64,000 bases of DNA from Methylococcales symbiont of Iophon sp. n. MRB-2018 (lineage in GTDB: Bacteria > Pseudomonadota > Gammaproteobacteria > Methylococcales > Methylomonadaceae): positions 1-64,000 of the forward strand of contig QPIL01000119.1 in the NCBI GenBank assembly GCA_003666325.1, given 5' to 3'. The stretch's first letter is position 1. The number at the start of each line of letters is the position of its first letter. Both the position numbers and the translations under genes were made by a program. The notes under the pieces were generated by a model that saw only the letters and a list, made by a program, of their open reading frames with translations, was not told where the DNA came from and made no database searches. Below, piece after piece: positions 1 to 12,475 of the stretch.

Positions 1-91
1 GTTCCAGACAATCTTACTGCATTTCCACCATCCTTGGCAGTCAAACGCACCTTACTTTTAAGGTTATCCCCAGAACTAATCAAAAATCAAG
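1..91. repeat. Rearranged copy of a ~100-bp composite repeat
   Basis: Bases 1-51 are the reverse complement of a module also present near 56580-56625 and 63590-63635 (a GGATGGTGGAAATGCAG core and an AGATTGT/ACAATCT hairpin). Bases 52-91 resemble the flank that leads into the 7-bp repeats at 56640-56660 and 63650-63668 (AATCAAAAATCAAGGAGTC type). The copy is internally inverted relative to the others. No gene is visible here. Confidence 0.75.
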
Positions 92-154
92 GAGTCCTGA
101 GTCTTTCGTCTTTCGTCTTTCGTCTTTCGTCTTTAGTCTTGAGTCTTTAGTCCT
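92..154. repeat. 7-bp tandem repeat array (TTTCGTC/TTTAGTC)
   Basis: About eight to nine units with a 7-bp period, mainly TTTCGTC, with TTTAGTC and TTGAGTC variants at the right end. It directly follows the conserved flank AATCAAAAATCAAGGAGTC. The same array type recurs at 41482, 41970, 56661 and 63669. Confidence 0.9.
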
Positions 155-159
155 TGCTT

Positions 160-293
160 ATGAATGGATAAAAAAGGCTAGAATATTTCCATCTTTCAGC
201 CAAAATAACGCATTATTACACTTGTATTTTGACTAAAACCTGAAAAACCCCATCACTTTTTTTGTCCGTTCCAGAATTATGCCGAGTTCTCTT
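160..293. mobile_element. MITE-like hairpin element, copy 1 (one end lost)
   Basis: This stretch aligns over about 130 bp, at nearly 90 percent by eye, with the reverse complement of 54004-54155. Shared blocks include GGATAAAAAAGGCTAGAA, CATCTTTCAGCCAAAATAAC and GACTAAAACCTGAAA. The right end carries a degenerate terminal repeat (CAGAATTATGCCGAGTTCTC). The left terminal repeat is missing and is replaced by the 7-bp array. No ORF is present, which fits a non-autonomous element. Confidence 0.75.
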
Positions 294-423
294 TAAGGCG
301 GATAATTAAATTAAAAATAAATGTTACTAGCTAAGGTTATGATTTAAAATGATATTGTTGTTATTCTAGTGTTTTTAGTATTTGCAATTCACCTTAGTTT
401 CCTATACTCTATCTAGTCGTCCA

Positions 424-2408
<1,985 letters not shown>

Positions 2409-2424
2409 TTTAAAATAACGCATT

Positions 2425-2472
2425 CGGGTTGTTAGTTTCTTGGTATTTTTATGAAATAAACAACCCGTTTTG
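2425..2472 (+). terminator. Rho-independent terminator of thiC
   Basis: CGGGTTGTTAGTTTC pairs with GAAATAAACAACCCG, with two mismatches in a 15-bp stem and a 13-base loop, followed directly by TTTT. It starts 17 bp after the thiC stop codon. Confidence 0.85.
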
Positions 2473-2527
2473 ATTGGGCTGATTAAACAATAAGGGAGTG
2501 CCAGCCAAGAAAATCACACCAACCCGC

Positions 2528-2719
2528 ATTGATCTATCGCCAGCCTTTATATCAGGTATTACCTAACATTTCCCCAAAGCAGATATAACCTTTGATCGGT
2601 TCCATGTTGTCAAATTATTCAATGAAGCTATGGATACCGTCCGCAAACAAGAACGCAAAGAACATGAGCAATTAAAAGGGCATAAATACACTTTTAAACC
2701 TGTTAAAATGCTCGGTTAA
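2528..2719 (+). pseudogene. ISL3-family transposase remnant
   Basis: A single frame reads IDLSPAFISGIT, then a stop, then HFPKADITFDRFHVVKLFNE and a charged helix. ISL3 transposases carry this block around the second catalytic region (D-S-P-A-F and F-D-R-F-H). One in-frame TAA stands where the family usually has Glu or Lys. Both the N-terminal DNA-binding part and the C-terminal end are missing, so this is a decayed internal fragment of about 63 codons. It fills most of the 342-bp gap between thiC and serA. No terminal repeats were recognised. Confidence 0.8.
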
Positions 2720-2750
2720 CTTAATTATCTTTAATAAATTTTTTAAAAGT

Positions 2751-4340
2751 ATGAAAAAAATCCTTGTTTCTGACAAATTTGCCGATGCTGGCATTAATTA
2801 CTTAAATGATCAATCTGGTATTCAGGTTCACATTCAGACTGGACTGAATGAAGATGAGCTTATTGAAATTATTGGCGAATATGATGCCCTATTAATAAGA
2901 AGTGATACTAAAGTCACCAAGAAAGTATTACAGGCGGCAACTCATTTAAAAGTAGTTGGACGTGCTGGGATTGGTGTCGATAATGTAGATATTTCTGCGG
3001 CAACAGAGCAGGGTATTATCGTGATGAATACGCCAGATGCAAATGCGACCACGACAGCTGAATTAGCGATTGCCCACATGTTTTCTCTCAGTCGTAATTT
3101 ACCAGAAGCGAGTGTGTCTGTTCGTGCTGGAAAATGGGAGCGTTCTCAGTTAGTGGGTGCGGAAATTAATCATAAAACATTTGCCATTTTAGGTTTTGGT
3201 ACGATTGGAAGATTAGCTGCAAAACGTGCATCTGGTTTAGGTATGCGTGTCATTGCTTATGATCCCTTTGTTACAGTAGAAATTTTTGAAGAATATGGGG
3301 CGCAGTCTGTAGATTTGGAGACATTGATCAAGGAAGCAGATTATTTGACATTACATTGTCCGATGATTGAAAAAACCCGTGGCATCATTGGTGCAGATCA
3401 ATTAAAAATGATGAAAAAAACTGCTATGTTGATTAACTGCGCTCGTGGTGGTTTGATTGATGAAGTCGCTTTATATAATGCATTGAAAAATGGTGAAATT
3501 GCCAAAGCAGCACTGGATGTTTATGAAACAGAACCCCCTAAAGATTCGCCTTTATTTGAATTAGATAATATTGCGTTTACGCCACATTTAGGTGCTTCAA
3601 CACGCGAAGCGCAAGTGGCTGTGAGTGTTGAGATTGCTATTCAAGCTGTGACTTATCTAAAAACAGGTGAAGCGATCAATGCCTTAAATTTATCCACTAA
3701 AATTTCTGCTGAAGAATTGAAAAAGTCACGTCAATTTATGATGTTGGCAAAAGTGATGGGTAAGTTATTGCTTAACCTAGCAGGTAAACCGATTGAGAAA
3801 TTAGAAATTGCATTATTTGGTACGGCGGCAGAAGTTGAAGTCAGACCGATTACAGTTGAAGCTTTGGTGGGGGTATTGGAAGATCAATTCTCTGCACCCG
3901 TTAACAGTGTAAATGCTGAAAGCATTGCTAAAAAACAAGGTGTGAGTCTGGTTGAATCTAGGTCAGAAGAAACCCAAGGCTATTTGTCTTTGGTTAAACT
4001 GGTTGGACATTGCTGTAAAGGTAAAACAGTGTCTGTAGCAGGGACTTTATTAGGTGATCATCATCCTCGTATTGTTAACATTAATCAATTTGAAATTGAA
4101 GTAGTACCAGAGGGGACTTTATTAATCACTGAGCATAATGATAAACCAGGTGTTATCTCGGCGATCAGTTCTATTTTAGGTGAATCAAATATTAATATTT
4201 CCAGAATGCAGGTTGGTGTACCTGATTCTAATGAACAAGCCATGGCGGTGATCAGTGTTTCAGGTACTTTATCTGATGAAATATTAGCTAAAGTGAAAGA
4301 CTTGTCGTTTGTTAATTCTGCAATTTTAGTCAATTTATGA
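2751..4340 (+). CDS. serA: D-3-phosphoglycerate dehydrogenase SerA (long, ACT-containing form)
   Basis: Catalyses the first step of serine synthesis, oxidation of 3-phosphoglycerate with NAD. The 529 residues match the long SerA form: a D-isomer dehydrogenase fold with the NAD motif GFGTIGRLAAK at about 147-157, the active-site blocks CARGGLIDE and PHLGAST, an intervening domain, and a C-terminal ACT domain starting near residue 455. E. coli SerA is shorter (410). The last four bases overlap the start of serB, so the two serine-pathway genes are translationally coupled. Confidence 0.97.
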   Translation: MKKILVSDKFADAGINYLNDQSGIQVHIQTGLNEDELIEIIGEYDALLIRSDTKVTKKVLQAATHLKVVGRAGIGVDNVDISAATEQGIIVMNTPDANATTTAELAIAHMFSLSRNLPEASVSVRAGKWERSQLVGAEINHKTFAILGFGTIGRLAAKRASGLGMRVIAYDPFVTVEIFEEYGAQSVDLETLIKEADYLTLHCPMIEKTRGIIGADQLKMMKKTAMLINCARGGLIDEVALYNALKNGEIAKAALDVYETEPPKDSPLFELDNIAFTPHLGASTREAQVAVSVEIAIQAVTYLKTGEAINALNLSTKISAEELKKSRQFMMLAKVMGKLLLNLAGKPIEKLEIALFGTAAEVEVRPITVEALVGVLEDQFSAPVNSVNAESIAKKQGVSLVESRSEETQGYLSLVKLVGHCCKGKTVSVAGTLLGDHHPRIVNINQFEIEVVPEGTLLITEHNDKPGVISAISSILGESNINISRMQVGVPDSNEQAMAVISVSGTLSDEILAKVKDLSFVNSAILVNL

Positions 4341-4978
4341 GTTTTGACATCATCTGTTTCGATTGCGACAGTACCTTGAGTAAAATTGAAGGTATTGATG
4401 AGTTAAGCAGACATGTTGATAAGTTTGATGAAATAGTGGTATTAACCAATGCTGCCATGAATGGCGAATTGGCACTTGAAGAAGTTTATGGCAAGCGTTT
4501 GGACTTGATCAAGCCAGATCAGTCACAAATAGCTTGGCTGGCTGATTTGTATATAGCAGAAATTGTCGATGGTGTTGACGCTGTTTTTAGTACTTTGATA
4601 GAACAGGGTAAGCAGGTTCATATTATCAGTGGTGGCATTCGGCAATCCATTTTGCCATTAGCTACAAAGTTGGGTATTCCTAAAAACCAGGTTCATGCTG
4701 TTGATATTTTGTTTAATGAGGATGGCTCATATTTAGGCTTTGATCAACAATCACCCTTAGCAAAAACAGGGGGGAAAGCTGTTATTTGTCAACAGATCAA
4801 TAATAGTCAGGCAACGATGGTTATGATAGGTGATGGAAAAACAGACTTGGAAGCCAAGCAAGTGGGTGCTAAAGTGATTGGCTTTGGCGGAGTGGTGCAA
4901 CGAGACATTGTTGTAGAACAAGCAGATGTTTTTGTTAAAGAGACATCGTTGATGGCTGTTTTGCCACATTTGGGTTAA
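4337..4978 (+). CDS. serB: Phosphoserine phosphatase (HAD-IB family)
   Basis: Dephosphorylates O-phosphoserine, the last step of serine synthesis. Residues 9-14 are DCDSTL, the HAD motif I with nucleophile Asp9 and Asp11. Motif II lies in HIISGGIRQS and motif IV is GDGKTDLEA. The 213-residue length suits a HAD-IB phosphatase without the N-terminal domain of enterobacterial SerB. An ATGA overlap with serA supports the function. Some HAD-IB relatives act on other phosphate esters, so substrate assignment rests partly on context. Confidence 0.88.
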   Translation: MSFDIICFDCDSTLSKIEGIDELSRHVDKFDEIVVLTNAAMNGELALEEVYGKRLDLIKPDQSQIAWLADLYIAEIVDGVDAVFSTLIEQGKQVHIISGGIRQSILPLATKLGIPKNQVHAVDILFNEDGSYLGFDQQSPLAKTGGKAVICQQINNSQATMVMIGDGKTDLEAKQVGAKVIGFGGVVQRDIVVEQADVFVKETSLMAVLPHLG

Positions 4979-5046
4979 GAAATATAGCTTGGATTGCGCT
5001 ATCGCTTGGCTTATCCAAATTTAAAAATTAAGAGCAGAAAAATAAT

Positions 5047-5799
5047 ATGGCTGGACATAGTAAATGGGCAAATATTAAACACCGCAAAGGTGCGCAAGAT
5101 GCTAAACGTGGGAAAATTTTCACCAAGATTATTCGTGAGATTTCTGTGGCAGCAAAAATGGGAGGTGGAGAACCTGCAAATAACCCCAGTTTACGGACAG
5201 TGATAGATAAAGCTCTGGGTGCCAATATGAAAAGGGATACCATTGAAAATACTATTAAAAAAGCAACCGGCACCATAGACGGGGTTGTTTATGAAGAAGT
5301 TCGTTATGAAGGCTATGGACCTGGTGGGGTAGCAGTCATGGTTGATTGTTTAACCGACAATAAAAACCGAACCGTTGCAGAAGTCAGACATGCTTTTAGT
5401 AAAGTAGGTGGTAATTTAGGTACCGATGGTTCTGTCTCCTATCTGTTTAATAAAGTAGGTATTATCAGTTATCCAGATTCAGTAGATGAAGATGCAGTGA
5501 TGGAAGCAGCCATGGAAGCAGGTGCTGATGATATAGCCACAGATGATGATGGTTCGGTCGATGTGCTAACCTCGGCAGAAGAATATCTAATCGTTAAAGA
5601 GGCAATGATTACTGCTGAGTTTAAACCTGTGCATTCAGAATTGACTATGCAAGCAAATATCAAAGTCGATCTCAATGTTAAAAATGGGGAAAAAATGTTG
5701 CGCTTAATTGATGTACTAGAAGATTTGGATGATGTGCAAGATGTGTATTCTAATGCTGAGATTTCTGAGCAAGTGCTAAAGCAAATTGCCGAATTGTAA
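5047..5799 (+). CDS. yebC: YebC/PmpR family translation or transcription regulator
   Basis: The N-terminus [20 protein letters not shown] is the unmistakable YebC signature, and the 250-residue length is standard. Members are cytoplasmic. They have been described both as DNA-binding regulators and as ribosome-associated factors that ease translation of proline stretches. It lies just upstream of ruvC, the usual gammaproteobacterial arrangement, with a 10-bp gap. A small ORF at 4994-5203 overlapping its start is a shadow. Confidence 0.97.
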   Translation: MAGHSKWANIKHRKGAQDAKRGKIFTKIIREISVAAKMGGGEPANNPSLRTVIDKALGANMKRDTIENTIKKATGTIDGVVYEEVRYEGYGPGGVAVMVDCLTDNKNRTVAEVRHAFSKVGGNLGTDGSVSYLFNKVGIISYPDSVDEDAVMEAAMEAGADDIATDDDGSVDVLTSAEEYLIVKEAMITAEFKPVHSELTMQANIKVDLNVKNGEKMLRLIDVLEDLDDVQDVYSNAEISEQVLKQIAEL

Positions 5800-5809
5800 A
5801 TAATGTATT

Positions 5810-6307
5810 GTGGTTAGAATTTTAGGGATAGATCCCGGCTCAAGAATAACAGGCTATGGGCTTATTGAAGAAACAAGACAAAATAGTTACCGCTATATTG
5901 CCAGTGGGAGTATTAAAGTAAAAGCGGAGACATTCCCTGAGCGCTTAAAGCAAATTTTTGATGGAGTGACAGAGGTCATTGCGTTGTACCAACCAAAACA
6001 AATGGCTATAGAGCAAGTGTTTATGCATAAAAATGCAGATTCCGCATTAAAGCTGGGGCAAGCCAGAGGAGCTGCTATATGTGCTTCTATGAATGCGGAT
6101 CTAGCCGTTTCAGAATATGCTAGCAGACAGGTTAAACAGGCTTTGGTAGGTAAAGGAGGTGCAGATAAAATGCAAGTTCAGCACATGGTAAAAATACTGC
6201 TCAGTATTCAAGGTGAATTACAAATAGATGCCAGCGATGCCTTGGCTATTTGTTTATGCCATTGTCATTATCAACAAACCGAACAGTATTTAAAAAAGAG
6301 TACATGA
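5810..6307 (+). CDS. ruvC: Holliday junction endonuclease RuvC
   Basis: Resolves Holliday junctions by paired nicks, working with RuvAB. The 165-residue product begins MVRILGIDPGSRITGYG, with the first catalytic Asp at residue 8. Further acidic active-site residues occur in MAIEQVF and in IDASDALAICLCH near the C-terminus. The start is GTG at 5810; no ATG fits this conserved N-terminus. The stop overlaps the ruvA start by four bases. Confidence 0.97.
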   Translation: MVRILGIDPGSRITGYGLIEETRQNSYRYIASGSIKVKAETFPERLKQIFDGVTEVIALYQPKQMAIEQVFMHKNADSALKLGQARGAAICASMNADLAVSEYASRQVKQALVGKGGADKMQVQHMVKILLSIQGELQIDASDALAICLCHCHYQQTEQYLKKST

Positions 6308-6902
6308 TTGGTTTTATTCGCGGTATTCTAATTTCAAAAGCACCCCCCCAATTAGTAGTGGATGTACAAGGTGTGGGCTATGAGCTTGAAGCCCCTATGA
6401 CCACGTTTTATGAGCTTCCCGCGATAGGTCAGGAACTCAAGTTATATACTCACTTAGTGGTAAGAGAAGACGCTCATATCCTTTTTGCTTTTATTGCTGA
6501 ATCAGACAAAATGATGTTCAAAAGTTTGATCAAAGTCAATGGTGTAGGGCCTAAGCTAGCGTTGACTATTTTATCTGGACAAAGTGCTGAAGAGTTTCGC
6601 CGTTGTATACATGATAATGATCTTCAGGCTTTAGTACGCTTACCTGGAATCGGTAAAAAAACGGCTGAACGCCTGATTATTGAAATGCGTGATCGACTGC
6701 CAACAAAAACTGATGCGGTAGAAGGTGGGCAAATTACTTCTATTAGTCCATCTGCTAGCAATCCAAAACAAGAAGCTATTAGTGCATTATGCTCCTTAGG
6801 GTATAAGCCACAAGATGCTATAAAAATGGTGCAAAATATCCCCCAAAAAAATAAAAGTTGTGAATATATCATCAGGCTGGCGTTGCAAGGAGCAGGTAGC
6901 AA

Positions 6903-6906
<4 letters not shown>
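6304..6906 (+). CDS. ruvA: Holliday junction branch-migration protein RuvA
   Basis: Tetrameric DNA-binding subunit that targets RuvB to Holliday junctions. The start at 6304 gives the conserved MIGFIRG N-terminus and a 200-residue protein, close to the usual length; an upstream in-frame ATG at 6250 lies inside ruvC and is rejected. Two helix-hairpin-helix motifs are visible ([13 protein letters not shown] and [16 protein letters not shown]), and a C-terminal domain III binds RuvB. It overlaps ruvC and ruvB by four bases each (ATGA), forming a tightly coupled operon. Confidence 0.97.
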
Positions 6907-9979
<3,073 letters not shown>

Positions 9980-10045
9980 CTAAGCCGCGTAGCTTGGGTT
10001 AGATTGTTAAGCGTTAGCGTACAAACTAAGCCAGCATCTTAGGTG

Positions 10046-10090
10046 AATGTTGAGTCGCCAAAAAGTTAATTTTCAATTTTCAATTGTAAC
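10046..10090. repeat. Dispersed repeat (GCCAAAAAGTTAATTTTCAA), copy 1
   Basis: Nearly identical to 14446-14483 (TTGCCAAAAAGTTAATTTTC and AATTGTAAC). This copy has exactly one additional 7-bp unit, TTTTCAA, compared with the second copy. Confidence 0.8.
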
Positions 10091-10094
10091 TACT

Positions 10095-10170
10095 GAATTA
10101 GTTAATTTACCATAAGGGCAGTAGAGACAGGGCATGTCTCTATCTATCCCAATTGTTTAGTTTTAAATCA
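10095..10170. repeat. Paired dispersed repeat, copy 1 (ATAAGGGCAGTAGAG)
   Basis: Matches 11032-11102 in the same orientation (GTTAATTT, ATAAGGGCAGTAGAG, CTATCCCA, TTTTAAATCA). The two copies bracket the TA pair. This copy adjoins and overlaps an IS1595-like transposase fragment, so the repeat may be an element end; that is inference. Confidence 0.65.
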
Positions 10171-10258
10171 TAAAAGAGGATATGCTTTCAGCTCCGCGGC
10201 CACGCTTGCCTTCATGTCTGCCACCGACAAAAGAATCATCCAATTCAATGGTGCCCAT
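10163..10258 (-). pseudogene. IS1595-like (ISXO2 domain) transposase fragment
   Basis: On the minus strand a 31-codon frame reads MGTIELDDSFVGGRHEGKRG and then a stop. The pattern E-x-D-[DE]-[ST]-[FY]-V-G-G-[RK] is characteristic of the first catalytic Asp region in IS1595-family transposases. The rest of the transposase is absent. The fragment abuts an attC-like half-site on its right and a dispersed repeat on its left. Its ATG at 10258 is incidental. Confidence 0.7.
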
Positions 10259-10285
10259 ATCATCAGGTGGATTTGATTGTTAGCC
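10259..10285 (-). other. attC-like half-site (truncated cassette end)
   Basis: The minus strand reads GCTAACAATCAAATCCACCTG. This matches the equivalent arm of the full attC-like site at 47769-47867 (CCTAACAATCAAATCCACTTG) at 19 of 21 positions. The stop codon of the antitoxin gene lies within it. The distal half is missing and replaced by the IS1595-like fragment. Confidence 0.55.
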
Positions 10286-10498
10286 TTTTCTTGATTCTTC
10301 AACAGCACTTAAAATATTTTGTGTAGTTGTTTTTGTGTTTATTCCAGATACATCAAAAGGTGACTTCAATAGCTTCTTCTTTGATATAAGTGAAAATATA
10401 GAGCCATCTTTCCTGCGAATTTCAACCTCTTCAGTTTGAGCAAGAACTAATAATTTAGAAAGGTTTTGACGTGCCTCAGAATAGGTAAATACTTGCAT
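10280..10498 (-). CDS. Type II antitoxin, Phd/YefM-like
   Basis: A 72-residue protein starting MQVFTYSEARQNLSKLL, the pattern of Phd/YefM antitoxins: a short DNA-binding N-terminal fold that represses the operon and a C-terminal tail that wraps the toxin. The ATG at 10498 is chosen because the conserved fold begins there; a longer reading would start inside the toxin gene. It lies four bases downstream of the PIN toxin gene, so the gene order is toxin first, the reverse of the usual order. Its stop codon is inside an attC-like arm. Confidence 0.75.
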   Translation of the reverse strand: MQVFTYSEARQNLSKLLVLAQTEEVEIRRKDGSIFSLISKKKLLKSPFDVSGINTKTTTQNILSAVEESRKG

Positions 10499-10502
10499 TT
10501 CA

Positions 10503-10892
10503 TTACTCCAAAACTTCAATATTAAGATCAATGGCAACTTGCTTCATTCGTTTATCTAATGTGAGCAATTGATATGATGAGGATTTTGCACACTGCAAAA
10601 AGTAAGCATCATAGGCGTAGATATTGAATTCTAGTGCCAGCTCTAGTGCTTTGATAATATCAACTGGAACTAACTGAACAGGAATTTTACTTGCTACTTC
10701 AAATGTTGAAAATGCTTCATCATCTGTGATTTGTTTTCGTTTAATCATTGCAGAAAGTGCATTACCAATTTCATAAGGCAGTATTTCTGGAGCTACTGCA
10801 TTCCTATTTGAGGTAAGCTGAATAATTCTTGTTTTCTCTGGTGCATTAAGAGCCACTGCTAAAAAAAGATTTGTATCTGTTACAAGGTTCAT
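10503..10892 (-). CDS. PIN-domain toxin (putative ribonuclease)
   Basis: PIN-domain proteins of TA systems are metal-dependent ribonucleases. This 129-residue product has the first acidic motif VTDTNLFLAVAL, a central Glu in LPYEIGNALS, the conserved YDAYFLQCA segment containing the third acidic residue, and LTLDKRM near the end. The ATG at 10892 is preferred over a TTG nine bases upstream. It is the first gene of the pair, with the Phd-like antitoxin following. The target RNA cannot be told from sequence. Confidence 0.8.
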   Translation of the reverse strand: MNLVTDTNLFLAVALNAPEKTRIIQLTSNRNAVAPEILPYEIGNALSAMIKRKQITDDEAFSTFEVASKIPVQLVPVDIIKALELALEFNIYAYDAYFLQCAKSSSYQLLTLDKRMKQVAIDLNIEVLE

Positions 10893-11031
10893 AACTGACA
10901 ATTGTACAACAGATATATTTTTTTACAAGAAGCTAACGCTAAGCTAAGCTTGAGTGTTTTGTTAGCTTTATTTGCGATTGATGATTGAATAGACATGGAT
11001 AGCAAAAGATTTATAGAGACCTTGGTATTCT

Positions 11032-11102
11032 GAATGAGTTAATTTTCTATAAGGGCAGTAGAGGGAATGCCCTGTCTATCCCAGTTATTTGGCTTTAAAT
11101 CA
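11032..11102. repeat. Paired dispersed repeat, copy 2, in the 10893-11273 gap
   Basis: Same family as 10095-10170. The rest of this 380-bp gap holds an AGCTAAC/GTTAGCT inverted repeat near 10934-10970, a CCGCGTAGCTTGGG motif also found at 9983, and GC-richer sequence of unclear origin before 11274. No gene was recognised. Confidence 0.6.
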
Positions 11103-11273
11103 ACCGCGTAGCTTGGGCTGGTTAATCTGCCGCTATCAAAATAACCGTGGCGAAAACGACCCAGAAGTGAGCCGCTGAGCTTTGTTATTATTTAAGTTTT
11201 AAGCAATCAAACTCCTACGCCAATCCGCCCGTTTTGGTGTGGGTTTTTTATTGGGCAATTTTAGGAGAAAAAA

Positions 11274-11813
11274 ATGAAAAAACTATTACTTATTATTGGA
11301 CTTAATATCTCACTTTCAGCGGTTGCTCTACCACCTGATATGCAGGCAGATAGGTATTTACTGCAAGTGGAAAAAGCCTTGCAAGGAAAAGATAAAGATT
11401 ATAAAAAAGCTGTTGAGGTTATGGATAAAATCATAGCGTTAAAAGACCAGCATAATTTACAGATGCCGATTGAGTTTTATTTTAAATATGCCAAGATTAC
11501 ATTAAAAGGAGACGGCAAACAAAAAGCCAATAAAGCCTATACTGCCATTAACCACTATCTGCAAACTGCCGGCAGACAAGGTGAACATTATGTTGAAGCA
11601 TTAAATTTATACGACCAATCACTTTTTTTGCGTTTGGGTGAGGCAAAAACTGCTAATGAAGTTAAAGAATTAATTGAATTGGGGGCAGATGTTAATGCAG
11701 TAAACAAAAATGGCAAGAAGATACTATCGAGCTATATAAATTATAATAATATGTCAGATAGCGACAAAGTAAAAGTAAGATACTGGCTTAACAACCCCAG
11801 CCTACTTCGTTGA
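11274..11813 (+). CDS. Secreted protein of unknown function with an ankyrin-like C-terminus
   Basis: The 179-residue product has an N-terminal signal peptide (MKKLLLIIGLNISLSAVA, cleavage near residue 18) and no lipobox. The middle is helical and Lys-rich, with spaced Tyr residues as in TPR-type helices. Residues 125-155 (EVKELIELGADVNAVNKNG) read as one ankyrin repeat. RBS GGAG lies seven bases before the ATG. It sits 28 bp upstream of a membrane-protein ORF, and an attC-like site closes the pair. Function unknown; periplasmic protein binding is the most one can infer. Confidence 0.75.
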   Translation: MKKLLLIIGLNISLSAVALPPDMQADRYLLQVEKALQGKDKDYKKAVEVMDKIIALKDQHNLQMPIEFYFKYAKITLKGDGKQKANKAYTAINHYLQTAGRQGEHYVEALNLYDQSLFLRLGEAKTANEVKELIELGADVNAVNKNGKKILSSYINYNNMSDSDKVKVRYWLNNPSLLR

Positions 11814-11841
11814 TTTTTTTTAACTTTTAAGGAGTAATAAA

Positions 11842-12195
11842 ATGAAAAAATTTAAAGCACTCATACTCTTCGTGATAGCTTTTGCATTCGCAAAACTCAT
11901 GGGAGAAATTATTTCACAAAATACTCTGATAGATGATGGTGTTATTGACAAACTTTATTATGCAAGAGCTATTAACAATGCTTTACCACAACTGTCTTTA
12001 GCTATTGTTTTGCTTATCGTGTATTTAATTACGTTGGTATTGAAATCATTAAGAGAAAAAGGTAATTCTAAATCACATTCCCAGTTACAGGAAATGGAAA
12101 GTACCTCTAATACAACTGAGCAAATACAAAATTCTAAGACTATTGAAAATAAGTTCCGTCTCAGAAAGAAATGTCATTGGCTGGTATCTGTTTAG
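11842..12195 (+). CDS. Small membrane protein, probably the 5' part of a frameshifted gene
   Basis: 117 residues with two transmembrane stretches (about 6-22 and 48-68) separated by a short loop, then a polar Ser/Gln/Asn-rich tail. RBS AAGGAG stands eight bases before the ATG. The tail runs into a second frame (12143-12352) that continues with two further membrane segments, so the two ORFs may be one gene broken by a frameshift near 12160. No family recognised. Confidence 0.55.
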   Translation: MKKFKALILFVIAFAFAKLMGEIISQNTLIDDGVIDKLYYARAINNALPQLSLAIVLLIVYLITLVLKSLREKGNSKSHSQLQEMESTSNTTEQIQNSKTIENKFRLRKKCHWLVSV

Positions 12196-12352
12196 TTCAG
12201 CAATTATTGGCGGTGTATTTGGAGGATGCGGTGGTTTTGCGTTTGCAAACTTTACACTTGGCTTAACTGAGTCTGTATCAGAAATTGTAGGTTGGGCAAC
12301 AGCAATTACACTTGGAATTATATCTTTTAAAAGAAGGTGGGAATTATTTTAA
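12143..12352 (+). CDS. Small membrane ORF overlapping the previous one
   Basis: 69 codons from a TTG at 12143, with hydrophobic stretches at about 13-33 and 45-60 and glycine-rich packing (GGVFGGCGGFAFA). It has no ribosome site of its own and overlaps the previous ORF by 53 bp, which favours it being the 3' half of a frameshifted membrane protein. It stops one base before an attC-like site begins at 12354, as a cassette gene would. Confidence 0.45.
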   Translation: MKISSVSERNVIGWYLFSSAIIGGVFGGCGGFAFANFTLGLTESVSEIVGWATAITLGIISFKRRWELF

Positions 12353-12353
12353 A

Positions 12354-12453
12354 AGCTAACAAAAGCATACACACGGACCACCAAAAAGCGGCGCGGCTTC
12401 CGCTACACTATAGCCACACCATTTTTGGCGGTCGATGATGCAGGTCGTTATGC
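12354..12453 (+). other. attC-like site (integron cassette end)
   Basis: An imperfect palindrome of about 100 bp. The outer arms are AGCTAAC and GTTATGC. Inside these, GCATACACACGGACCACC and AAAAA pair with TTTTTGG and CGGTCGATGATGC with bulges, as in attC sites with extrahelical bases. The centre holds a GC-rich hairpin. It lies directly after the membrane ORF stop and 22 bp before the next gene, as expected for cassette boundaries. The core GTTATGC differs from the GTTRRRY consensus at one base. Confidence 0.65.
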
Positions 12454-12475
12454 TTTCAAATAAGGATAAGACTCA

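Noticed and set aside
4994-5203. 69-codon ORF before and inside yebC
   Set aside because: It lies in another frame of yebC; the conserved YebC start at 5047 explains the region.
11125-11175. Possible short attC-like site (ATAACCG...TTTGTTAT)
   Set aside because: Only the five terminal bases pair; the inner arms do not form a stem.
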